Below, in pieces: positions 1-6,859 of a stretch of DNA of 14,146 bases. Source of the stretch: an uncultured Clostridium sp. (GTDB lineage: Bacteria; Bacillota; Clostridia; Peptostreptococcales; Peptostreptococcaceae); contig USRS01000071.1 in the NCBI GenBank assembly GCA_900557165.1, positions 1 through 14,146 on the forward strand, written 5' to 3'. Both the position numbers and the translations under genes were made by a program. The notes beneath the pieces were generated by a model. The model saw nothing but the letters and a program-made list of their open reading frames with translations. It was not told where the DNA came from and ran no database searches. Each line of letters starts with the position of its first letter. Within the stretch, counting starts at the first letter, position 1.

Positions 1-84
1 ATAATTCATCATATTTTTTTTAATTTTTTTAAAAATAATATCGTTTTCATTCTTTTTTTCTTCTTTAAAACTAAAAAATTTCAC
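1..84 (-). CDS. Possible start of a small unknown gene, cut by window edge
   Basis: A frame starting at a GTG (positions 84-82) stays open for 28 codons to the window edge. It reads as a lysine-rich, charged peptide beginning MKFFSFKEEKK. It lies just beyond the terminator at the end of the AraC-type gene. No Shine-Dalgarno sequence precedes the GTG, and AT-rich DNA gives short open frames by chance, so this is only a candidate. No function can be assigned. Confidence 0.2.
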   Translation of the reverse strand, partial: MKFFSFKEEKKNENDIIFKKIKKNMMNY

Positions 85-111
85 CCATAATATTTAATTA
101 TTTCGTGATTT

Positions 112-1302
112 TTACATGTCCATAAAAAAATTCCTTATGAAATAAAAAAAACAAATCCAAAAATTTACCCTGTTCAAATTTTTTTGGATTTGTTTTTTAT
201 TTAATAAATTTTTAATTTTTACTTCTAGTTTTAATCTTAAGTTTGATTTAAGTAAATAATCCATAAACTTATCTGATTCATTATTTTTTTCACAAATCAA
301 CTTAATCTCATTAAATTTATTTTCTTCTTTTTTATTTTCAATCTTTTCATCGATATACGTTTTCCCATACTTATCATTATTTAAGTATTTATTTAATTTT
401 TCTTTGATAAATTCATTATCTATATTTAAAAAATCCCTCTCATCCAATGATAAAATAGGAGAATTTTCTGAATTTGCTATTCTATACTCACTTGGTGATT
501 TATTAAAATTCTTTTTAAAACTGAAATTAAACGCTTTTACATCAGAAAATCCATTATCTAGAGCAATATTATATATAGTTTTATTAGTTGTAATTAATTC
601 ATTAACAGCACCTTGAAGTCTTACTCTTAATAAATATTCATAAAAATTAACACCTACATAATTTTTAAAGAAACTTGATGTATAGCTGGAATTATAATTT
701 ATCAATTTAGCTATATCATCCAAAGATATCTTCTCTCTATAATTATCTTCAATATAATCCATAGCAATTTTCAATCTATCTTGATGTTTTTTATGTTTTT
801 GTAAGTTTGCGCTATTATTTTCATCTTTATAAAAATATTTAAATAAATGATTAGTCAGCATGGATAAATGACCTAAAGATTCAAATTTACTGCCTTTATT
901 ATTTTCTAACATAGAAAACATCATAGATGATAAAATCTGTTTAATTTCCTTAAATTCTAAATCATCTTTATTTTTATAAGCTGTATTGCAGTCAAATTTA
1001 ACAATATCATACTCATGACAAAACAAATCAAAATATATTGGGTTTATATGTAATACCATTACAATACTATGATCATCCTTTTTTAGAGAGGCATGACCTA
1101 CATTTGAATTTATAACCATTAAGTCGCCTTCTTCAAGGTTATACACGCTTCCTTCAACACAGACTTCTACTTTTCCTGAAAGAATAAACATTATTTCCAC
1201 ATCTTTATGCCAATTATATCTATATCCTCCAACTTCATAAATATATTGCCTAGCAATTATTCCTTTATCTTTCATTTCTAATAAACAATTAAACTGCTCC
1301 AT
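112..1302 (-). CDS. AraC-family transcriptional regulator, cupin sensor plus C-terminal tail
   Basis: A 396-residue protein. Residues about 15-100 resemble the cupin-type sensor of AraC regulators (HKDVEIMFILSGKVEV, then an EEGDLMVINSNVGH stretch). Residues about 175-275 form the double helix-turn-helix DNA-binding domain: first HTH ISLDDIAKLINYNSSY (192-207), second around 242-273 ending FNKSPSEYR. The effector is unknown; this architecture usually senses sugars or related small molecules. The ATG has a GAGGGAGAG site five bases upstream. Cupin-AraC proteins normally end soon after the SPSEYR motif, near 280. Here about 120 Lys/Asn/Glu-rich residues follow, and the last 28 or so are encoded through a terminator hairpin, so the true or ancestral end may lie earlier. 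It could be a remnant of a longer fusion, such as the AraC-GH39 type, but no glycosidase motif is visible. Its target is not evident; it lies far from the uronate operon, with rnr between. Confidence 0.85.
   Translation of the reverse strand: MEQFNCLLEMKDKGIIARQYIYEVGGYRYNWHKDVEIMFILSGKVEVCVEGSVYNLEEGDLMVINSNVGHASLKKDDHSIVMVLHINPIYFDLFCHEYDIVKFDCNTAYKNKDDLEFKEIKQILSSMMFSMLENNKGSKFESLGHLSMLTNHLFKYFYKDENNSANLQKHKKHQDRLKIAMDYIEDNYREKISLDDIAKLINYNSSYTSSFFKNYVGVNFYEYLLRVRLQGAVNELITTNKTIYNIALDNGFSDVKAFNFSFKKNFNKSPSEYRIANSENSPILSLDERDFLNIDNEFIKEKLNKYLNNDKYGKTYIDEKIENKKEENKFNEIKLICEKNNESDKFMDYLLKSNLRLKLEVKIKNLLNKKQIQKNLNRVNFWICFFYFIRNFFMDM
141..198 (-). terminator. Intrinsic terminator inside the 3' end of the araC-type frame
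   Basis: On the minus strand a stem with core ACAAATCC/GGATTTGT (151-158 with 186-193), extended by A/T pairs on both sides, closes a loop around 167-175. It is followed by a run of eight T, then ATT. This is the layout of a Rho-independent terminator for the AraC-type gene. It lies within that gene's open frame, over residues about 369-386, which is unusual (see findings). Confidence 0.8.
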
Positions 1303-1397
1303 ATATACTCTCCCTCAATATAATTACATTTTTATTCCAATATTATAATATATGAAATTTAAATTATATAGAGTTTTATTTATATTTTAATAAAATT

Positions 1398-1441
1398 AAA
1401 GACTAGATTAAATTTTTATATACAAATTTAGTCTAGTCTTT
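1398..1441 (-). terminator. Terminator-like hairpin after rnr
   Basis: Two 18-base arms (1398-1415 and 1424-1441) pair along their whole length except for one G-T wobble, with an 8-base loop. On the minus strand the stem is followed by AATTTTATT, a moderate T-rich tract. It lies 15 bases after the rnr stop and before the AraC-type gene, so it probably ends rnr transcription and separates the two genes. The tract is interrupted, so efficiency is uncertain. Confidence 0.7.
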
Positions 1442-1456
1442 ATATCATATTTATTC

Positions 1457-3619
1457 TTATGATTGTAAATCTTCTTCTATATGACTATCTTCTAATTTAG
1501 ACATTAATACAAAGTCAATTTCTCTAAAATCTACATTAACATTATCTACTTTTATTCTTACAGTGTCTCCAATTTTAAATGTCTTATGACTTCTCTCACC
1601 CATAATAGTGTATGTTTCTTGATTATAAATATAATAATCATCTCTCATATTGGCAAGTCTTATTAAACCTTCAACAGTATTTTCAAGTTCAACAAACATA
1701 CCAAATGAAGTTACACTTGATACAACACCATCAAATTCTTGACCTACTTTATCAGCCATATAACAAGCTTTATAGAAATCATGCACATCTCTTTCAGCAA
1801 GTTCTGCTGCTCTTTCTCTCTCAGATGATTGAGTTGATGCATATTCAACTATATGAGAAAGTTGTTCTTGTCTTTTGTTATTTAATTTATTATTTAATTG
1901 CTCTTTTATTATTCTATGAATTTGTAAGTCTGGATATCTTCTTATTGGAGAAGTAAAGTGGCAATAATATTTTGCTGCCAGTCCAAAGTGACCTATACAT
2001 TGTGGCGAATATTTCGCTTGTTTCATAGAACGAAGAGCTATTGTACTTATAGATTCTTCTTCTTTTGTTCCTTTTATTTTTTCTACTAAACTTTGGATTT
2101 CTTTAGGATGAACATCTTCTAAATCACCTTTTATATGATATCCAAATGTAGCTATAAATTTATTTAAATCTTCCATTTTTTCTGCTGATGGAGTTTCATG
2201 TATTCTATAAACAAAAGGCAGTTGTAGCCAGTAGAAGTGCTCTGCCACAGTTTCATTGGCAACAAGCATGAATTCTTCTATCATTTTATTTGATATTCTT
2301 CTTTCATAACACTTAATATCCACTACTTTACCTTCCCTATTAAGTATTATTTTAGCTTCTGGGAAATCAAAATCAATTGCTCCCCTTCTTTCTCTTCTCT
2401 TCATTAATATTCTAGCTAGTTTTTCTGCATTTTTGAAGTCTTCAACTTGTTTAGCAAAAGTTTGTTTTAATTTTTCATCATCTTTTTCTAATATATCTGA
2501 TACTTCTGTGTAAGTCATTCTAGCTTTTGAATTGATAACAGTTTCTGCTATCTCTGAATTTACAACTTTACCATTTTCATCAATTTCCATTATGCATGAT
2601 AGCGTTAATTTATCTTCAAATGGATTTAGAGAACAAACGCCATTTGATAATTGTTTTGGTAACATTGGTATTACTTTATCTACTAAATAAACAGAAGTTG
2701 CTCTTTTTAAAGCTTCTTTATCTAATTTGCTTTTTTCTCTAACATAATGAGTAACATCTGCTATATGAACTCCTAGCTTATAGTTCCCATTTGGTAAAAC
2801 TTCTATAGATATGGCATCATCTAAGTCCTTAGCATCTTCACCATCTATTGTGAATATCTCTAAATGTCTTAAATCAAGTCTTCTGGCAATTTCATCTTCT
2901 AAATCTTGACTTGATACATAATTTGCTTCATCTATTACTTTTTTAGGGAACTCTTCTGGAAGTCCATGAGCTCTAATTATAGAGTCAATTTCAACTCCTC
3001 TTTCTCCTTTTTTCCCAAGTACTTCTATTATTTTCCCTTCTGGCTTTCTATTTTCCTGAGGCCAAAGTGTGATTTCACAAACTACTTTGTCATCATTTTT
3101 AGCTCCATTAAATCCTCTCTTTGGAATAAATATATCTTGATTAAATTTCTTATCATCAGGCACAACAAATCCAAAACTTTTATTTTCTTGGAATAAACCA
3201 ACAACTCTAGTTACTTCTCTTTTTATTATTTTAATAACTTTACCTTCTGCCCTTTTATCTTCAGTTGCAGGAGTTACTATTTCTGCCATAACTCTATCAT
3301 TATGCAAAGCTCCATTTATATCATCCTTTGGAATAAATAAATCTTGTGTAAATTCTTCGTCAGATTCCACAAATCCGTATCCTTTTCTATGAGCTACAAA
3401 TTTACCTACAAATAGACCCATTTTATTTGGTGACATAACTCTACCTTTTTTTGTTTTAATTATGTAACCATCTTCTTCTAGTTCATCTAAAAAGTTATAA
3501 AACATTGGCATTTCAGATGGATGTATATTAAATATTAAAGCTAATTCTTCCCTTTTAAGAGGATTATAATGAGGATCATTAATTAACCCTAATAATTGTT
3601 CTCTTAATTTTTCAGTCAT
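1457..3619 (-). CDS. rnr: Ribonuclease R (3'-5' exoribonuclease)
   Basis: A 720-residue RNase II/RNB-family enzyme that degrades structured RNA from the 3' end and takes part in mRNA turnover, rRNA quality control and trans-translation. Domains in order: N-terminal winged helix (about 1-65), two cold-shock RNA-binding domains (about 70-115 and 140-185, with KGYGFVESDEEFTQDLFIP and KSFGFVVPDDKKFNQDIFIP), RNB catalytic domain (about 245-575) and C-terminal S1 domain (about 622-705, VSSVTSFGMFVELENTVEGL). The RNB metal-binding aspartates follow the Dx5DxDD pattern at D259, D265, D267 and D268. The length fits Firmicute RNase R, which lacks the long basic tail of the E. coli enzyme. The ATG follows a near-ideal AGGAGG site six bases upstream. 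Many Firmicutes place smpB directly after rnr; here a terminator and a regulator follow instead. It is divergent from the AEC permease gene; 3620-3860 holds both upstream regions. Confidence 0.97.
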   Translation of the reverse strand: MTEKLREQLLGLINDPHYNPLKREELALIFNIHPSEMPMFYNFLDELEEDGYIIKTKKGRVMSPNKMGLFVGKFVAHRKGYGFVESDEEFTQDLFIPKDDINGALHNDRVMAEIVTPATEDKRAEGKVIKIIKREVTRVVGLFQENKSFGFVVPDDKKFNQDIFIPKRGFNGAKNDDKVVCEITLWPQENRKPEGKIIEVLGKKGERGVEIDSIIRAHGLPEEFPKKVIDEANYVSSQDLEDEIARRLDLRHLEIFTIDGEDAKDLDDAISIEVLPNGNYKLGVHIADVTHYVREKSKLDKEALKRATSVYLVDKVIPMLPKQLSNGVCSLNPFEDKLTLSCIMEIDENGKVVNSEIAETVINSKARMTYTEVSDILEKDDEKLKQTFAKQVEDFKNAEKLARILMKRRERRGAIDFDFPEAKIILNREGKVVDIKCYERRISNKMIEEFMLVANETVAEHFYWLQLPFVYRIHETPSAEKMEDLNKFIATFGYHIKGDLEDVHPKEIQSLVEKIKGTKEEESISTIALRSMKQAKYSPQCIGHFGLAAKYYCHFTSPIRRYPDLQIHRIIKEQLNNKLNNKRQEQLSHIVEYASTQSSERERAAELAERDVHDFYKACYMADKVGQEFDGVVSSVTSFGMFVELENTVEGLIRLANMRDDYYIYNQETYTIMGERSHKTFKIGDTVRIKVDNVNVDFREIDFVLMSKLEDSHIEEDLQS

Positions 3620-3798
3620 TTCATACCTCCTATTTTTATTTATTATGTTCTTTATTTTACTTATTTATTAAATTATTAATATTATTACCAAAATTATCTC
3701 TATACATATTTTAGTTTTTAAACAACAGTAAAATTTACATCTATCCCCATATTTTAACTAAAATCTGCAAGTTTGTCTAATTTTTATATCTTCCTATA

Positions 3799-3828
3799 TT
3801 TACATTATATATATTTTTTTCGTATAAT
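3799..3828 (+). promoter_or_regulatory. Sigma-A type promoter for the AEC permease gene
   Basis: TTTACA (3799-3804, five of six matches to TTGACA) and TATAAT (3823-3828, perfect) are separated by 18 bases, in an A/T-rich stretch 33 bases upstream of the permease start codon. Transcription should start near 3835, giving a short leader that contains the AGGAG ribosome site at 3848-3852. Confidence 0.7.
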
Positions 3829-3860
3829 TTTACCATCTGGAAAAAAAAGGAGTGAGACCT

Positions 3861-4799
3861 ATGGATAATTTAATTTTATCCTTTAATGTAGTAGCACCGC
3901 TATGCTTTGTAATGGCTTTAGGTTATTTCCTAAAGTATCTAAAAATGTTTGATGAAAACACTGTAAACGTTATGAATAATGTAGCATTTAAGGTATTTTT
4001 ACCGTGTTTATTATTTTATAATGTTTATACAACAGATTTAGGTAATGTAATAAATCCAAAATTAATGATATTTGCATGTTTATCAATCATATCATTATTC
4101 ATTATTTTACTTTTAGTTGTACCATGTTTTGAAAAAGATAATTCAAAGAGAGGTGTAATCATTCAAGGCATATTTCGTAGTAACTTTGTTTTATTTGGAA
4201 TTCCCGTAGCTACATCGTTAGCTGGTGAGGGAAATATAGGAGTTACAGCACTACTTATCGGTATAGTAGTCCCTACTTTTAATGTACTTTCTGTAATTTG
4301 TTTAGAAATTTTTAGGGGTGGAAAAGTAAATATAAAAAAGGTTGCTCATGGAATAATAACTAATCCTCTTATAATAGGATCATTTTTAGGTTTAAGTATG
4401 ATAACCATAGGTATAAAATTGCCTACTTTTATAGAAGCAACTATTAAAGATGTATCAAAAATAGCAACACCACTTTCTTTAATTTTACTTGGGGCATCTT
4501 TTTCTTTCTCAAATGTAAAAAAATACTTAAAAGAAACTATTATTGCAGCTGTGGGGAAATTAGTTTTAGTTCCATTAGTATTTTTAGCAATATCTTATGC
4601 TTTTGGCTTTAGAGATATATCTCTATTATCTTTAATGATTATGTTTGCTGCTCCAACGGCTGTATCAAGTTTCCAAATGGCAAAACAAATGGATGGAGAT
4701 GGTGATTTAGCCGGTCAAATAGTTGTATTTACATCTGCTTTTTCAATTGTCACAGTATTTGGTTGGATATTTTTACTTAAACAATTTTCTTTAATCTAA
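3861..4799 (+). CDS. AEC-family permease (auxin efflux carrier/malate permease type)
   Basis: A 312-residue, very hydrophobic integral membrane protein with about ten predicted membrane segments. Family features include the N-terminal VAPLCFVMALGYFLKYLKMF segment, NxVAFKVFLPCLLFYNV in helix 2, FRSNFVLFGIPVA mid-protein, and a C-terminal APTAVSSFQMAKQMDGD motif. AEC proteins in bacteria export or exchange small organic acids such as malate; the substrate cannot be read from the sequence. ATG 3861 is preferred over the in-frame GTG at 3852 because AGGAG (3848-3852) sits eight bases before the ATG and overlaps the GTG. It is a single gene with its own promoter, divergent from rnr and convergent with the uronate operon. 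A role with pyruvate-derived acids is possible, but only speculation from position. Confidence 0.9.
   Translation: MDNLILSFNVVAPLCFVMALGYFLKYLKMFDENTVNVMNNVAFKVFLPCLLFYNVYTTDLGNVINPKLMIFACLSIISLFIILLLVVPCFEKDNSKRGVIIQGIFRSNFVLFGIPVATSLAGEGNIGVTALLIGIVVPTFNVLSVICLEIFRGGKVNIKKVAHGIITNPLIIGSFLGLSMITIGIKLPTFIEATIKDVSKIATPLSLILLGASFSFSNVKKYLKETIIAAVGKLVLVPLVFLAISYAFGFRDISLLSLMIMFAAPTAVSSFQMAKQMDGDGDLAGQIVVFTSAFSIVTVFGWIFLLKQFSLI
3962..3975 (+). promoter_or_regulatory. cre-like site inside the AEC gene
   Basis: TGTAAACGTTATGA matches the CcpA cre consensus TGWAARCGYTWNCW at 13 of 14 positions. It lies about 100 bases inside the permease coding region, where intragenic cre sites can act as transcription roadblocks in Firmicutes. 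It could equally be chance within codons for TVNVMN. No comparable site is seen at the uronate operon start. Confidence 0.25.
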
Positions 4800-4801
4800 A
4801 A

Positions 4802-4878
4802 TTCGCTTCGCTTAAGCCACCGTGTGGGCGATATACTTCATGTCGTCAACAACCTTGAGAAGCAAGTCCGTTGCTCAA
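4802..4878. repeat. GC-rich structured island, possible dispersed repeat
   Basis: About 76 bases directly after the AEC stop are roughly 50% G+C, far above the surrounding DNA. The stretch contains a tandem TTCGC TTCGC, the palindrome GCTTAAGC, a CCAC-CGT-GTGG mini-hairpin and an imperfect TTGAGAAGCAA...TTGCTCAA hairpin. No open frame of useful length, tRNA fold or T-tract terminator is apparent. Its composition suggests an imported or dispersed element, or a structured RNA 3' end for the permease mRNA. The class is a guess. Confidence 0.4.
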
Positions 4879-4940
4879 ATTAATAAGTTGGAAATTATAA
4901 GTTATCCACAAAACAGATAAAATATAAATTCCTTACAATT

Positions 4941-4970
4941 AAAAAAGGTCTTCATTTATAGAAGACCTTT
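4941..4970 (-). terminator. Intrinsic terminator at end of the uronate operon
   Basis: AAAGGTCTTC (4944-4953) and GAAGACCTTT (4961-4970) pair perfectly around a 7-base loop. On the minus strand the stem runs into six T (4946-4941). It starts 8 bases after the dctM stop. A weaker TTTAT follows on the plus strand, so it may also help end transcription from the convergent AEC gene. Confidence 0.9.
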
Positions 4971-4977
4971 ATCATAT

Positions 4978-6291
4978 CTATTCTAACATTCCCATTATTC
5001 TTGGAAGGAATAAACTTATTGCTGGTATAAATGTAACTAACATAAGAACTACAAATATTGATACATAGAATGGTAATATATTTTTTATTACACCTTCTAT
5101 CTTAGTTTTTGCTACTCTACATCCAACGAATAACGTATTTCCAACTGGTGGAGTTATTGTTCCTATACATAAGTTAAATACTAACATTATACCAAATTGT
5201 ATTGTATCCATACCTAAGTTTTGAGCTATTGGTAGGAATATTGGTGTGAATATTAATATAGCTGGAGTTAAATCCATAAACGTACCAACTACTAATAATA
5301 AAACGTTCATTATTAATAATATTATTACTGGGTTATCTGATATACCTAATATTAATTGAGTTATGTAAGTAGGTACATTAGTAAATGCTAATACCCAAGA
5401 CATTATAGATGATACACCTATTAAGAATACTATCATAGCTGTCATATTAATAGATTCTAATAAAATTCTTGGTAAATCTTTTATTTTTATAGATTTATAG
5501 AATAACATTGATAATAGTAATGAATAAACAACTGCTATTGCCGCACCCTCTGTTGCAGTGAATATTCCTCTTATTATCCCACCTATTATAATAACTATTA
5601 AAGATAGACTTGGTAATGCATCTAAGAATATTTTTAATGCTTGCATGAAAGTTGGTCTCTCAGCGTTGTTTTTATATCCTCTTTTTCTTGCTATAAAGAA
5701 AGCTACTATCATTACACCTAATCCCCATAATATTCCTGGGATATATCCAGCCATGAATAATGCTGCAACCGATGTACCTCCACTAACTAGAGAATATATA
5801 ATTAAAGAGTTACTTGGTGGTATTAATAAACCTGTAGGAGCAGATGCTATATTTACTGCTGCACTAAAGTCTTTATCATATCCTGCTTCGTCTTGTAGCG
5901 GAGACATTGTTCCCCCAATTGCTGCCGCTGCAGCTGTTCCTGATCCACTGATTGCTCCAAATAACATATTCCCTACAACATTTGTATGTGCAAGAGATCC
6001 TGGTAATTTTCCAGATAATAGTGTTGCAAAATTAACTAATTTTATGGCAATTCCACCATTGTTCATTATTATTCCTGCAAGTACGAAAAATGGTATTGCT
6101 AATAGTGAAAATGAGTTTATACCTGTAAATATACGTTGTGCTGCTGTAAATACAGCATTTTCCCATGGTAGTGCTGTTAATATTGATAATACCGAAGATA
6201 TACCTATAGTTACTGAAATCGGTATCCCTATTAGTAGTAATACTGGAAATACTGCTAATAAAATTAATCCTGTACTTAATGCTAATTCCAT
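4978..6291 (-). CDS. dctM: TRAP transporter large membrane subunit (DctM family)
   Basis: A 437-residue polytopic membrane protein, the translocating subunit of a tripartite ATP-independent periplasmic-type (TRAP) transporter, which uses an ion gradient to import organic acids delivered by the binding protein. Typical DctM segments are visible: LAIPFFVLAGIIMNNGG (64-80), SGSGTAAAAAIGGTMSP (115-131), IPPSNSLI (157-164) and TPPVGNTLFVGCRVA near 380-395. The length is normal for the family. The ATG has AGGGGGA five bases upstream. It is the last gene of the operon, 26 bases after dctQ and just before a terminator. Linkage to uxaC, uxaA and uxaB makes a hexuronate such as D-galacturonate the likely substrate; this is inferred from context. 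Confidence 0.95.
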   Translation of the reverse strand: MELALSTGLILLAVFPVLLLIGIPISVTIGISSVLSILTALPWENAVFTAAQRIFTGINSFSLLAIPFFVLAGIIMNNGGIAIKLVNFATLLSGKLPGSLAHTNVVGNMLFGAISGSGTAAAAAIGGTMSPLQDEAGYDKDFSAAVNIASAPTGLLIPPSNSLIIYSLVSGGTSVAALFMAGYIPGILWGLGVMIVAFFIARKRGYKNNAERPTFMQALKIFLDALPSLSLIVIIIGGIIRGIFTATEGAAIAVVYSLLLSMLFYKSIKIKDLPRILLESINMTAMIVFLIGVSSIMSWVLAFTNVPTYITQLILGISDNPVIILLIMNVLLLVVGTFMDLTPAILIFTPIFLPIAQNLGMDTIQFGIMLVFNLCIGTITPPVGNTLFVGCRVAKTKIEGVIKNILPFYVSIFVVLMLVTFIPAISLFLPRIMGMLE

Positions 6292-6317
6292 AATGTTCCC
6301 CCTAAATTTAGTTTACT

Positions 6318-6827
6318 TTATGCAGTTTTATTTTTATTTTCTTTTACTTCTTCATCACTTGTTATTTTTTTAACTAATAAATGTATATTTAAAACATTAT
6401 AAATTACTGTTATAATGCCTGAAAGTGGTAGAGCTAAATAAATATATCCCATTGGTATTTGTAATGAAGATGATGATTGCCCCATAGATAATTGAGACAT
6501 TTTTAGTCCACCAAATATTAAAATTAATACGGCAAATATTATTACCATAACTTCTGCTAATAACTGCATTTTTTCTTGATTCTTTTCAGAAAGCTTATCT
6601 ACTAAAAAAGACATACGCATATGTTCTTGTTTACCAAATACATAAGCTGCTCCAAGTAATCCCATCCATACGAAACATATTAATACTAATTCTTCTGTAA
6701 CTGTACTAGGCTTATTAAATACATATCTAGATGCAACTTGCCATGTAGCAAATATAGTCATTAAGCCCAATAAAACACAACATACAAATTCTAAAACTTT
6801 ATCTAAGCCTTTTCTAAGAGTTTCCAT
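6318..6827 (-). CDS. dctQ: TRAP transporter small membrane subunit (DctQ family)
   Basis: A 169-residue membrane protein with four hydrophobic segments, the usual size and topology of the DctQ subunit that pairs with DctM and docks the binding protein. The characteristic central region WMGLLGAAYVFGKQEHMRM (about 54-72) is present, and the C-terminus is a short charged cytosolic tail (DEEVKENKNKTA). The ATG has AAAGGAG seven bases upstream. The gene lies between dctP (32-base gap) and dctM (26-base gap), which is the standard PQM order. DctQ sequences diverge quickly, so the family call rests on size, motif and position; substrate is inferred from the operon only. Confidence 0.93.
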   Translation of the reverse strand: METLRKGLDKVLEFVCCVLLGLMTIFATWQVASRYVFNKPSTVTEELVLICFVWMGLLGAAYVFGKQEHMRMSFLVDKLSEKNQEKMQLLAEVMVIIFAVLILIFGGLKMSQLSMGQSSSSLQIPMGYIYLALPLSGIITVIYNVLNIHLLVKKITSDEEVKENKNKTA

Positions 6828-6859
6828 TTATATTCTCCTTTAATAATATATTTTTATTA

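Noticed and set aside
1612..1956. Plus-strand open frame antisense to rnr
   Set aside because: It lies entirely within the RNase R coding region and reads as low-complexity Leu/Tyr/Gln sequence.
4802..4878. tRNA or known riboswitch in the GC-rich island
   Set aside because: No cloverleaf arms, T-loop sequence or CCA end could be found, and it lies after rather than before a gene on the plus strand.
5558..6373. Long plus-strand open frame antisense to dctM
   Set aside because: It mirrors a strongly conserved membrane protein gene, has proline/isoleucine-rich composition typical of an antisense shadow, and shows no recognisable motif.
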